Assembly: GCF_030813055.1 (NCBI RefSeq)
Contig: NZ_JAUSTW010000008.1
Coordinates: 124,001-188,000, forward strand
DNA from: Neobacillus ginsengisoli
GTDB taxonomy: Bacteria > Bacillota > Bacilli > Bacillales_B > DSM-18226
Reading direction: 5' to 3'
DNA: 64,000 bases
The notes under the pieces were generated by a model. It made no database searches, was not told the DNA's origin, and saw only the letters and a list, made by a program, of their open reading frames with translations. Shown piece after piece: positions 45,049 to 52,669 of this stretch; the stretch's first letter is position 1, and each line of letters starts with the position of its first letter. The position numbers were made by a program, and so were the translations under genes.

Positions 45049-46045
45049 TCACATTATCCTCCTTAAAATTCAAAATTATTTTTCCGTATTGGCCTGAAAG
45101 TGCATCATCGTAAGCCTTATTAAACTCATTAAAATGGAAAACCTTCGAAATGATCGGTGCCACATCGAAATCATCCTTGAGCAAATAATCCACCGCTTTT
45201 GAAAAATCAGTAGGGAAATTATAGATAATGGATCCGTGGATCGTTAATTCCTTTCTGACCATTTGCATGACCGGAAAATTTGCTTCAGGTGTTAACCCGA
45301 TTAATACCATTGTGCCACCCGGTTTTACATGCTGAATGCCATGCTCAACCGAATCTCTTGTGCCGGCAGCTTCAATGACTACATCAAATCTCTCCTCTGT
45401 CATCTCACTGGGAAGGACTGTCTTTATTCCTTTAAAACTATTGCGTATTTTTTCAAGCTTTGTCGGATTGATGTCAATTGCCGTGACTTGTGCACCTAAA
45501 TGATGCGCCAGGGTGATAGCGAGCATTCCTTCGGTACCACAGCCAATAATCGCAATCGACGTTTCTTTCGTCAGACTAAATTTTTGGAAAGCATGAACAA
45601 TAACGGCAAAAGGTTCAATTAACACCGCTTTTTCATCGGGCAATTCATTAGGAACACGTAACACATATTTTGAAGAGATGGTAAATTCCTGTGCGAATAC
45701 TCCATTAACATTGATTCCTAACGATACCTTGTGTTCACAAATATTAGACATACCTTTTAAACAATACTCACATTCACCGCAAAAAGAATTCGGTGCAACG
45801 ACTACCTTATCACCAGCTTTAAACTTCGCCTCCTTACCAACTTTAATAATTTCACCAACAATTTCATGGCCCGGTGTTACGGGATAATTGGCATGTGCCA
45901 TCTTCCCCTTATATACACTAATATCTGAGCCGCAAATTCCACCATAACTTGATTTAATTTTTACTTCATAATCATTAAGAGGATCTTCGGAAGTTAATTC
46001 CTTTAATTGAAGATCACCTGGATTATTCAAAAACAACCCTAACAT
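45017..46045 (-). CDS. Zinc-dependent medium-chain alcohol/polyol dehydrogenase
   Basis: 342 residues. Catalytic zinc ligands: GGICGSDIS (Cys), PGHEIVGEI (His-Glu); structural zinc cysteines in NSFCGECEYCLKGMSNICEH; NAD Rossmann motif IIGCGTEGMLAI and acidic DINP at the end of the second strand (NAD preference). Resembles sorbitol, threonine or L-threonate-type dehydrogenases. Start: ATG at 46045, eight bases after GGAGG; upstream in-frame GTG/ATG codons are less well placed. It is the first gene of the main operon, behind two operators and a cre-like promoter, and likely performs the first oxidation of the imported compound (inference). Confidence 0.88.
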   Translation of the reverse strand: MLGLFLNNPGDLQLKELTSEDPLNDYEVKIKSSYGGICGSDISVYKGKMAHANYPVTPGHEIVGEIIKVGKEAKFKAGDKVVVAPNSFCGECEYCLKGMSNICEHKVSLGINVNGVFAQEFTISSKYVLRVPNELPDEKAVLIEPFAVIVHAFQKFSLTKETSIAIIGCGTEGMLAITLAHHLGAQVTAIDINPTKLEKIRNSFKGIKTVLPSEMTEERFDVVIEAAGTRDSVEHGIQHVKPGGTMVLIGLTPEANFPVMQMVRKELTIHGSIIYNFPTDFSKAVDYLLKDDFDVAPIISKVFHFNEFNKAYDDALSGQYGKIILNFKEDNVNEKISITPAG

Positions 46046-46115
46046 CTTGTTCACCTCCATCTTCTTATCATCCTCCACTAGTTTTAAGAAAGGCTCTAAT
46101 AAAAAAAACTTAATA

Positions 46116-46131
46116 AATAGATCGATCTAAT
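46116..46131. promoter_or_regulatory. LacI-type operator O2 of the main catabolic operon
   Basis: AATAGATCGATCTAAT: TAGATCGATCTA is a perfect palindrome. It is centred 39 bases from the stronger operator at 46151-46174, i.e. close to four helical turns, suitable for cooperative binding or looping. A half-site TTAGATC also occurs at 46190-46196. Confidence 0.8.
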
Positions 46132-46150
46132 TCTTGTACAAAAAAATTCA

Positions 46151-46174
46151 TTTTATTAGATCGATCTAATAAAA
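46151..46174. promoter_or_regulatory. LacI-type operator O1 of the main catabolic operon
   Basis: A perfect 24-base palindrome with arms TTTTATTAGATC and its complement. It is the longest copy in the cluster and lies about 60-80 bases downstream of the likely transcription start, between the promoter and the dehydrogenase gene. Confidence 0.85.
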
Positions 46175-46221
46175 CGGTAAAAAAATAAATTAGATCAAAG
46201 CTCTCTGCCTCACTCCTTTGT

Positions 46222-46267
46222 AAGAAAGCGTTATCATTATAATACAACAAAACGATTACCCTTTCAA
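46222..46267 (-). promoter_or_regulatory. Promoter and CcpA cre-like site of the main catabolic operon
   Basis: Minus strand: TTGAAA (46262-46267), a 17-base spacer and TATTAT (46239-46244). Directly after the -10 lies a cre-like box at 46222-46237, AAGAAAGCGTTATCAT on the plus strand, one mismatch from WTGNAANCGNWNNCAW. It would cover the start point, so CcpA could repress the operon when better sugars are present. Confidence 0.65.
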
Positions 46268-46357
46268 TCAATTTTATAAATATTCTTATAATTAAATTTA
46301 ATTAAAAAATAAAAAATGTATATCCGGGTGAAATTTGAACTCACTCCGGATATACAT

Positions 46358-47365
46358 TTAAGAGGAACTCCTAACAACCAATTCCGGCTGAATAATAATT
46401 CTTTGCAGTTCGCGGTCACGATCTATAATTCTTTGATGTAAAAGACTTGCTGCTTCAGAACCGATCTGCCGGGCAAATGAAGAAACAGTTGTTAACGGCG
46501 GATTATATAAGGATGCTTCTGGAACGTTGTCAAAACCAACGACCGCTATATCTTTCCCTGGTTTTTTTCTGGCATCGTCCAACCCTAACATTACCCCATG
46601 TGCGACCAAATCGTTAAAACAAAAGACTGCGGTAGGTGAATTCGGAAGATGCAAAGCCTTCTGAATTGCATTTACTCCTCCTTCCCGTGTCACAGTGCTA
46701 CTAATTATTAATGATTCATCTACTTCAATTCCAGCATGTACAAGAGCATTGCAATAACCTTGCTTTCTTTTTTGCCACGCAGAGGATCCTGAAGAACCTC
46801 CAAGGAATGCTATTCTCCGATGTCCCTTTTGGATTAAATGGTTTACAGCCATATGTGATCCTGCCACATAGTCAATCCCGACATAATCTAATTCTATATC
46901 TTCTATTTCCCTAACAGCGAGTATTAGCGGAACATCTAATTTTTTGATTCGCTCGATCGTTTCATGTGAACTATCAGAGACAGGGCATAAAATCAATCCA
47001 CCAACCCGATGTTCAAGCATTCTTGATAACAGCTGTTCTTGTTTAGAATCAGAATCAAAGGTAGTTCCAAGAAATACCGTATATCCTGCCTCTTCCAAGG
47101 AATTGTGAACACCTCTAAGCAATTCAGAAAAAAACGGGTTCCCGATATCTGTTATAATAAGACCTACCGTTGAAGTGTTCTGCGAACGCATATTTGCAGC
47201 AACCCGATCATAAACATATCCAAGCTCCTGCATTGATTCTAGTACTTTTTTACGTGTTTTTTCAGCAATATTAGTGCTTCCTCGCACAATAAGTGAAGCA
47301 GTTGCACGAGATACACCTGCATGCTTAGCAACATCTAATAAGGTGACACGTTTTTTTTGATTCAT
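46358..47365 (-). CDS. LacI/GalR-family repressor
   Basis: 335 residues. N-terminal HTH VTLLDVAKHAGVSRATASLI with the hinge helix region RVAANMRSQ, then a periplasmic-binding-protein-like effector domain (GLIITDIGNPFFSELLRGV, AVNHLIQKGHRRIAFLGG, AVVGFDNVPEASLYNPPLTTV). It sits inside the cluster and is the natural reader of the AGATCGATCT palindromes, which have the size and symmetry of LacI-family sites. Effector unknown, likely the substrate or a derivative. Start: second ATG (47365) with GGTGA six bases upstream; the ATG at 47371 is too close to that site. No operator copy lies in front of its own gene. Confidence 0.92.
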   Translation of the reverse strand: MNQKKRVTLLDVAKHAGVSRATASLIVRGSTNIAEKTRKKVLESMQELGYVYDRVAANMRSQNTSTVGLIITDIGNPFFSELLRGVHNSLEEAGYTVFLGTTFDSDSKQEQLLSRMLEHRVGGLILCPVSDSSHETIERIKKLDVPLILAVREIEDIELDYVGIDYVAGSHMAVNHLIQKGHRRIAFLGGSSGSSAWQKRKQGYCNALVHAGIEVDESLIISSTVTREGGVNAIQKALHLPNSPTAVFCFNDLVAHGVMLGLDDARKKPGKDIAVVGFDNVPEASLYNPPLTTVSSFARQIGSEAASLLHQRIIDRDRELQRIIIQPELVVRSSS

Positions 47366-47724
47366 ATCCATTCACCGTTTTCAAAATTAAAGTTTTTCAT
47401 CGAAAATAGGTGACAATGCAATTCTTCTTTTTCTACGGTTGCCACCAGCAATTTCCATTATGGATATAATTATAACCTTGATAGTAGCATTTAGCTACTT
47501 TTTATTTGTTCTAGCATTAGTGGAGTATTACGCTATTTCAAAAGTTCTGAATCCTGGTTACTTTATGAGTCCTTCCGGATTTCTGCTGAATTTGCAAAGA
47601 AATTCATCCCATAACTACCACGCTTCAGCGGGAACAAAATTATGTCCACGGCTCTTGGTAATTTGAATCAGTTGAGCTTAAGAGTCTTCCTCGAATTTTT
47701 TCAATAAAGTCTTTTAAATTGCAT
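47366..47724. other. Upstream region of the LacI gene
   Basis: About 360 bases without a supported gene. An open frame on the plus strand at 47439-47666 has no ribosome site and is not called. No copy of the cluster operator is present. Confidence 0.5.
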
Positions 47725-47756
47725 GAAAAAAACCAAGATTACTTGAATAATCTTGG
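47725..47756 (-). terminator. Terminator after the shikimate-kinase-like gene
   Basis: Minus strand CCAAGATTA and TAATCTTGG pair perfectly around TTCAAG, followed by eight T. Fifteen bases after the stop codon at 47772. Confidence 0.9.
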
Positions 47757-47771
47757 CTTAGTAATTTTTTA

Positions 47772-48323
47772 TTAATTTGGATCATACATTTCATATGCTA
47801 TTTTCAAAGATTCAACTATAAAGTCAGCAATATCGATCGTATTTAAATTATCGGTTTCAAGTTTGGAATGATGACTTTTGTATATACCTTGTCTCTTATA
47901 AAACAACTCTTCAATTTCTTCCATTGTTTTTCCGTGCAATACCGGCCTGCTATCAATAATAATATTAAGCCTTTCTTTCCAGGATTCCCATGTAATATCT
48001 AAAAAAATAACTATACAATTTTCTAATGTAACTTTTCGAATATCTTCTTGAAGATAAGCTCCCCCCCCCAAAGAAATTACCTTTAGTTTTTGTGCACAGT
48101 ATTCCTTAATTATTTCTTTTTCTTTTTGCCGAAATGATTTCTCACCGATAAGTTTAAAGACATCAACAATAGGAATATTGAAACTATTTTCAATAACCCT
48201 ATCTATGTCAATAAAATCTCTATAGAGCTTTTTAGCAACCAATTCTCCAACTGTAGTTTTCCCTACTCCCATAAATCCAATAATAACGATACTTTTTTCC
48301 CTTATTGACTCTCTATTGTTCAT
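47772..48323 (-). CDS. aroK: Shikimate kinase-like protein
   Basis: 183 residues of the shikimate/gluconate kinase family: P-loop GFMGVGKTTVGE at about residue 17, DIDRVIE, SFRQKEKEII, SLGGGAYL (the G-G-G-A substrate loop), SRPVLHG. These are shikimate kinase positions, so phosphorylation of shikimate is the simplest call. The setting is odd: it follows a 77-residue gene and a TIM-barrel gene inside a catabolic regulon, not other aro genes. It may instead phosphorylate a shikimate- or quinate-like substrate. The GGG codons form a run of nine G, a possible slippage site. Confidence 0.8.
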   Translation of the reverse strand: MNNRESIREKSIVIIGFMGVGKTTVGELVAKKLYRDFIDIDRVIENSFNIPIVDVFKLIGEKSFRQKEKEIIKEYCAQKLKVISLGGGAYLQEDIRKVTLENCIVIFLDITWESWKERLNIIIDSRPVLHGKTMEEIEELFYKRQGIYKSHHSKLETDNLNTIDIADFIVESLKIAYEMYDPN

Positions 48324-48398
48324 AAATTAAAAACACTCTTTTCAGGTAATTTTTTTGCACGAACAGGATATCTTTTCCTTTTTTGATTAAATGATAAT

Positions 48399-48632
48399 TT
48401 ATTCTTTATTTTTTTCTAATTTATAAAACATATCCAATTTTGCCACATTGTCCAAATTACTACTGATTACTTCATTTACTTTAGCCTTAAGTTCAGTATC
48501 CTTTTCCATCAATATGATTAATTGAACCAACAGTCTCTTTTCTTCTTCCGTTAGCGACGGTTCATCAACATTAAAAATGATCTGCAATGTTTTATAGCCT
48601 AAGGTGCTAAACATTTTATCATAAAATGACAT
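48399..48632 (-). CDS. Small acidic/helical protein under its own operator, 77 residues
   Basis: ATG at 48632 with AAGGGGG eight bases upstream; a longer reading to 48692 lacks a ribosome site. Sequence starts MSFYDKMFSTLGYKTLQII, then has LTEEEKRLLVQLIILMEKD and ends KLDMFYKLEKNKE; three helices are likely. No family recognised. A perfect cluster operator ends 75 bases upstream and the shikimate-kinase-like gene follows 75 bases downstream, so it is probably in the LacI regulon. Confidence 0.75.
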   Translation of the reverse strand: MSFYDKMFSTLGYKTLQIIFNVDEPSLTEEEKRLLVQLIILMEKDTELKAKVNEVISSNLDNVAKLDMFYKLEKNKE

Positions 48633-48706
48633 CTTGAAATCCCCCTTGCGTAAATAGTATAAGAAGATATTTTTCAAAATCTTTGGTTCCAATGATGCTT
48701 CATCAT

Positions 48707-48726
48707 AAATTAGATCGATCTAATTT
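48707..48726. promoter_or_regulatory. LacI-type operator between TIM-barrel and 77-residue genes
   Basis: Perfect 20-base palindrome AAATTAGATCGATCTAATTT. Its last base overlaps the stop codon of the TIM-barrel gene. It may allow the downstream pair to be controlled separately. Confidence 0.8.
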
Positions 48727-49568
48727 TACTTTAAATGAAAAATGGTTTCTTCATCACACTGGTGTAGATCAAAATAGTTCTTCGCTGATTGCAAGCAGCG
48801 ACGTGCATGCTCTTCAAACCCATATTCCTGAACACGCTTGATGTTTGGCAATTCAATTGAATATGGAATTTCTGGAATTCGATTAACAATACTTGCAATT
48901 TCGATGCTCCCCTCTCCTACATACAAGCGTTCCTCACGAAGGATTCGGGTCATTTCTTCCATAGAAGGAGGTATTTCTTTCATTGTATCGCAAAGATGGA
49001 AAAATCGAAACCATTCGCGTGGTACTGCATCCAAATCTTCCACTTTATCCCCTGAGCGATGAAAATGATGAAAATCGATCATCAGACCAGCATTATCCTG
49101 CTTTGCATTACGAAGAACATCTAGTGCGCCAACAAGGTTTTTGACGCTGGCAATCGGAACAAACTCCAATTCTACAGTAAGGCCGAATGGTTTAGCCAGC
49201 TCACAAAGTTCCGAAAAACGTTCGATTGCAAAATTACGATCGTCTGTCCAGATACTGCTGAGAACATGTTTTCCACCAAGTTCGGCAGCTGAATCCATAG
49301 CCGATAAATAGATTTTCGGATCGAGGCCATCAAAGATCTTTGCCAGTTCAATATCCAGAAGTTTGACGCCAGTCTCGGAAAGTGCGGTTTTCGTTTGCCG
49401 CATCAGCTCCTTGTTTTCTGCAAATGAAAAGTCTGGCTCCCCTGGCAGCCCCATGTAAATAGGCCTTAAGCTGACATAATCATAGCCTGCTCGCGCAGCG
49501 ATGTATGTCATCTCCGGCGGCGGACAACCAAGTACTGTCAGATACGCTAAGGAAAATTGTTTTTTCAT
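48726..49568 (-). CDS. Sugar-phosphate isomerase/epimerase-like TIM barrel (AP endonuclease 2 fold)
   Basis: 280 residues of the xylose-isomerase-like TIM-barrel family. Metal ligands can be followed: TVELEFVP (Glu ~152), LMIDFHHFHRSGD (Asp/His ~185), RFFHLCDTM (His ~210) and YSIELPN (Glu ~240). Members include isomerases, epimerases, 3-dehydroshikimate dehydratases and 3-oxo-acid decarboxylases. Dehydroshikimate chemistry would match the shikimate-kinase-like neighbour, isomerase chemistry the polyol-type dehydrogenase; the sequence does not settle it. A promoter with a perfect cre match and a 20-base operator precede it. Confidence 0.85.
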   Translation of the reverse strand: MKKQFSLAYLTVLGCPPPEMTYIAARAGYDYVSLRPIYMGLPGEPDFSFAENKELMRQTKTALSETGVKLLDIELAKIFDGLDPKIYLSAMDSAAELGGKHVLSSIWTDDRNFAIERFSELCELAKPFGLTVELEFVPIASVKNLVGALDVLRNAKQDNAGLMIDFHHFHRSGDKVEDLDAVPREWFRFFHLCDTMKEIPPSMEEMTRILREERLYVGEGSIEIASIVNRIPEIPYSIELPNIKRVQEYGFEEHARRCLQSAKNYFDLHQCDEETIFHLK

Positions 49569-49631
49569 TATTTATCCTCCTTATAATTTCAGGTTTAAAT
49601 CAATCTAGACAATTGGTATTTACTCTTATTT

Positions 49632-49651
49632 TTATTAGATCGATCTAATAA
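49632..49651. promoter_or_regulatory. LacI-type operator before the TIM-barrel gene
   Basis: Perfect 20-base palindrome TTATTAGATCGATCTAATAA, 64 bases upstream of the start codon and about 40 bases downstream of the -10 element. Confidence 0.85.
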
Positions 49652-49691
49652 TGATGTCCAGAAAGGGACTGAAAGGTGAAATTTTAATTTT

Positions 49692-49720
49692 ATTTTATTA
49701 TATGATGTATGCGTTTTCAA
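49692..49720 (-). promoter_or_regulatory. Promoter with overlapping CcpA cre site, TIM-barrel gene
   Basis: Minus strand: TTGAAA (49715-49720), a 17-base spacer, TAAAAT (49692-49697). A cre box TTGAAAACGCATACAT (49705-49720) fits WTGNAANCGNWNNCAW at every fixed position and covers the -35 element, as expected for carbon catabolite repression. Confidence 0.7.
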
Positions 49721-49864
49721 TATATTCCTAATAAATAAAAGGTTTTTATTTTTCCACAATTCATATTATTAATTTGAAATTTAATAGTTTGACTAACCGC
49801 AAACCCTCTTAACATTGGAAAATATGATTGTTTTAATAAAGAAAACATATGCAAAGAAAATGAA

Positions 49865-50014
49865 TTAAACCTTGATAGTAAAAAGGCTGATTTCACTTTC
49901 TTCCTGAATTAATCCGTCTTTCATGCACACTTCAGCCAGGTATTGGACTATCTCAGGCAATTTCCTGCATGTCCTGTCCGAATAAGCCCCGTATTCGCTA
50001 TACAATATCTGCAA
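49865..50014 (-). pseudogene. Short coding-like remnant, unknown
   Basis: 49 codons from a possible TTG, reading LQILYSEYGAYSDRTCRKLP and ending EEESEISLFTIKV-like sequence with a stop. The open frame extends a little upstream without a start or ribosome site. Composition is protein-like, so I take it as the tail of a lost gene; the family is not recognised. Confidence 0.3.
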
Positions 50015-50163
50015 TATATCTTTAAATACTAGGTTGAAGTCACACCTTAAATTACACTAAATTCACATTCTGACCAATAATTATTTCTATCCTTTAGAAT
50101 TACTCTGTGAAAATCATATGCGAAAAAGTTAGTAAAATTGTTTTGAAACCTTTCAATAACAAC

Positions 50164-50191
50164 AAAAAAACACCTGCGTTTTATGCAGATG
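50164..50191 (-). terminator. Terminator after the toxin-like remnant
   Basis: Minus strand CATCTGC and GCAGGTG (one G-T pair) around ATAAAAC, followed by seven T. Confidence 0.7.
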
Positions 50192-50209
50192 ATCTATATA
50201 TCACTCATA

Positions 50210-50488
50210 TTATTTATTTTTCCAATATAAATTTTTCCTCTTATGTTTAATACCGTCTATCCAAACCTTAGCTTCTTCATTACCACAAAAACAAGGATAA
50301 CCTTATAGTGACCAAGTTTTACCCAATACCCTCCAAGATACCGTTCGATATTTTATTTGCTGTTAGAGTAGGTGCATACGATAACCGATTAAACGAATTC
50401 CAAACTTTACTTCAAAAGTGTATGCGAGTAAATTATTTAATTCTTCTAGTGCTATTTGCGTCCAAGTAACACTATATTCTTTTTTCAT
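50210..50488 (-). pseudogene. Frameshifted ParE/RelE-like toxin gene
   Basis: ATG at 50488, then 41 codons: MKKEYSVTWTQIALEELNNL and AYTFEVKFGIRL match the N-terminal pattern of ParE-type toxins (W-T-x2-A-x2-L, Y-x5-F-G). The frame then stops. Coding-like sequence continues in other frames: RTVSWRVLGKTW, and finally EEAKVWIDGIKHKRKNLYW, which looks like the C-terminal strand and H-x-R end of the family. At least two frame changes are needed to join them, so no active toxin is expected. Confidence 0.6.
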
Positions 50489-50616
50489 ACTTAAGACTCC
50501 TTGATTCTTTTACACGATACTCAAGCCCCTGTTCTTTGCTGTAAAAACGTCTATTTCTACGATCCTCTCGATTTTTTTGAACTTAACGTATTAGATCCCC
50601 ATCTCTTGCAAGATTT

Positions 50617-50754
50617 TCAACATCCATCTGATGCAGAGTTAATTTTTCCCGTTTCATGTTTAAATATCCAATCATACACCTCAAGAACATCTTGTTCAGA
50701 GATTTGATCAATCATTCGCTTCAATTCTTCATGATTTACACTCAAACCTTTCAC
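50617..50754 (-). CDS. Antitoxin-like short ORF upstream of the toxin remnant
   Basis: 45 codons from GTG at 50754: KGLSVNHEELKRMIDQISEQ and then DVLEVYDWIFKHETG. The phrase 'IDQISEQDVLEVYDWI' resembles the C-terminal toxin-binding helix of antitoxins paired with ParE/RelE toxins. It may have lost its DNA-binding N-terminus. The only ribosome site is 14 bases upstream, so translation is doubtful. Order (antitoxin, then toxin) is that of a toxin-antitoxin operon. Confidence 0.45.
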   Translation of the reverse strand: MKGLSVNHEELKRMIDQISEQDVLEVYDWIFKHETGKINSASDGC

Positions 50755-50984
50755 CGCTTTGTGGTTTTTCTCCTTCCATTTTATCACATCAATGACAAAG
50801 TCTAATCTTTAATCAGACCTATAGAACACACAAACACACTCTACATGTATAGAGTGATATGGCACTACATTGCGTGCTGGTGTAAAAAAATAAAGATCTC
50901 TTAAACTTTCTATATAATACGGCTAACGATTTATGTCAGCTGCCAGGCAGTAGACGTTTATATTAGAAAACTCGGATTCACTCT

Positions 50985-51953
50985 TCAAATAGTAATGACC
51001 ACTTTTCCCTGAGCGTGACCTTCTGCAAAATACGTGAAAGCATCGGGAACTTCACTCAACTTATAACGTCTATCAATAACAGGTTTTACTTTGCCTGCTT
51101 CAAAAAGTTCTTTCATAAAAATCAGATCTTTTTGGTTTGGCCTTTGTAAAAATCCACCCATTTTTTTACTCCCGGTCATTGAAATCCAAGGTCCCAGGAC
51201 CAATGTCTGGAACATTTGAACCCCGGAACCTCCGACGTGAACAAAAATTCCATTGGGATTTAAGGCACGCTTATAAACTGAAATTGGTTGATATCCGTTT
51301 GCAGCAAGAATCAGGTCATAACGCATCGTTTTTTTAGTAAAATCTTCCTTCGTATAATCAATGACATGGTCAGCACCAATCGATTGAACAATGTCTAAAT
51401 TTCTCGTACTGCACACTCCAGTTACCTCAGCCCCGAATGATTTGGCAATCTGTACAGCGAAAGTCCCCACACCACCGGAGGCACCATAAATCAAAACCTT
51501 TTGCCCCGACTGAATCTTGCCTTTATCCCGTAGACTCTGCAGGGCCGTGACTGCCGCCATCGGAACCGCAGCAGCTTCTTCAAAAGACATATTGGATGGT
51601 ATTGGTGCTAATACATTTTCGGGAACAGATACATATTCGGCAAATCCACCCCAACCACAACCGGAAAGGTCGCCAAACACCTCATCGCCAGGTTGAAACT
51701 GCTTAACATTTTTGCCTACCGCTTCCACCCGACCTGCAATGTCACCTCCGGGTATGGAGTATTTTGGTTTTAGAAGACCGAACGCAAAGCGGGCTACGAA
51801 CGGTTCCCCTTTCAAAAGAACCAGATTCCCATAATTCACGGATGCTGCATGAATTTTCACCTGAACTTGATTGTCCTCAGGAATAGGTTTTTCAACCTCT
51901 TTTAATTCAAGGACATCAGGTGGACCATATTTGTTATAAACTATAGCTTTCAT
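50985..51953 (-). CDS. Quinone oxidoreductase-like MDR protein (NAD(P)H-dependent)
   Basis: 322 residues, zinc-free medium-chain dehydrogenase/reductase. Motifs: MKAIVYNKYGPPDVLELKEV start, AASVNYGNLVLLKGEP, IPGGDIAGRVEAVG, GDEVFGDLSG, AAAVPMAAVTALQSL, and the nucleotide loop VLIYGASGGVGTFAVQIAKSFGA. No zinc-binding cysteine set is present. It probably reduces quinones or enones using NADPH. Start ATG at 51953 with AGGAGG. Single gene. Confidence 0.88.
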   Translation of the reverse strand: MKAIVYNKYGPPDVLELKEVEKPIPEDNQVQVKIHAASVNYGNLVLLKGEPFVARFAFGLLKPKYSIPGGDIAGRVEAVGKNVKQFQPGDEVFGDLSGCGWGGFAEYVSVPENVLAPIPSNMSFEEAAAVPMAAVTALQSLRDKGKIQSGQKVLIYGASGGVGTFAVQIAKSFGAEVTGVCSTRNLDIVQSIGADHVIDYTKEDFTKKTMRYDLILAANGYQPISVYKRALNPNGIFVHVGGSGVQMFQTLVLGPWISMTGSKKMGGFLQRPNQKDLIFMKELFEAGKVKPVIDRRYKLSEVPDAFTYFAEGHAQGKVVITI

Positions 51954-52030
51954 AAATAATCCTCCTAATTTCCTTTGATTTGATCATTTTATCTCATTAA
52001 TAAAGGCACTTTTCTAGAGGTTGAAGCTTA

Positions 52031-52084
52031 TCGCAAATGGAACTCCCTTTTTCGCAAATGAAAATGGTTTTTTCGCAAATAAAA
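52031..52084 (+). repeat. Three TCGCAAAT repeats, 21-base period (left cluster)
   Basis: TCGCAAAT begins at 52031, 52052 and 52073, an exact 21-base period, each followed by an A/G-rich then T-rich spacer. The same element occurs in opposite orientation at 53168-53224. Confidence 0.8.
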
Positions 52085-52328
52085 GCTGCATATTCACAAG
52101 TTAACGGTAGCTTATCGACTTGAATTTGATTTAGTGTTGTAAAAACAACAATGTTTACAAAAATTGCCTCAAAAAAGATTGCTAAAAAAAGGCCTTCAAT
52201 TAAAAGATTTTCAAGTTAAAAGGTATTCAAGTGTAACTGCAATAAGTACATTTTTTTATCGTGGTCATTTTGCAGCTGCCACTGTTTTAGAGTTTCTCTG
52301 TTTACAAGTTCCTTAATAGACTTGAATA

Positions 52329-52605
52329 TTGATGAATTCACCACGGAATCTCATTAATCAACAACTTACTCATGGAGATTATGATGTTCTTGATAAAGAA
52401 AAAGACAATTTAAAGTTTACTAAAACCGAGGAAAAGTACTTAATTGATCAAATTTACAAACGATTTTCCCAAAAAACGACTAAATACCAAGCTACGTATT
52501 TAAATTCGCTTTTAGGATTTTGCACTTGCAATTTACTCTAATGGAGACAAAGGGATCGATGAATTTCATTCACAGCAAAAAGTAAATTTGATTCATAAAT
52601 CGTAG
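52329..52605 (+). pseudogene. Decayed gene of unknown family
   Basis: About 90 codons that read as protein only after a frame change. The first part has KFTKTEEKYLIDQIYKRFS and KYQATYLNSLL; near 52525 the frame must shift to continue with DFALAIYSNGDKGIDEFH and QQKVNLIHKS. No ribosome site. A strong hairpin follows. The family is not recognised. Confidence 0.4.
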
Positions 52606-52623
52606 TAAATTAAGCTTAAATGA

Positions 52624-52669
52624 AAATAAGAAGCCAATCTCTTTTTGAGTAGATTGGCTTCTTATTTTC
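52624..52669. terminator. Strong bidirectional terminator
   Basis: AAATAAGAAGCCAATCT pairs with AGATTGGCTTCTTATTT (17-base arms). It follows the decayed gene; T-rich ends exist on both strands. Confidence 0.85.

Noticed and set aside
47439..47666. 75-codon hydrophobic frame upstream of the LacI gene
   Set aside because: No ribosome site and no sensible end; probably chance in A/T-rich DNA.
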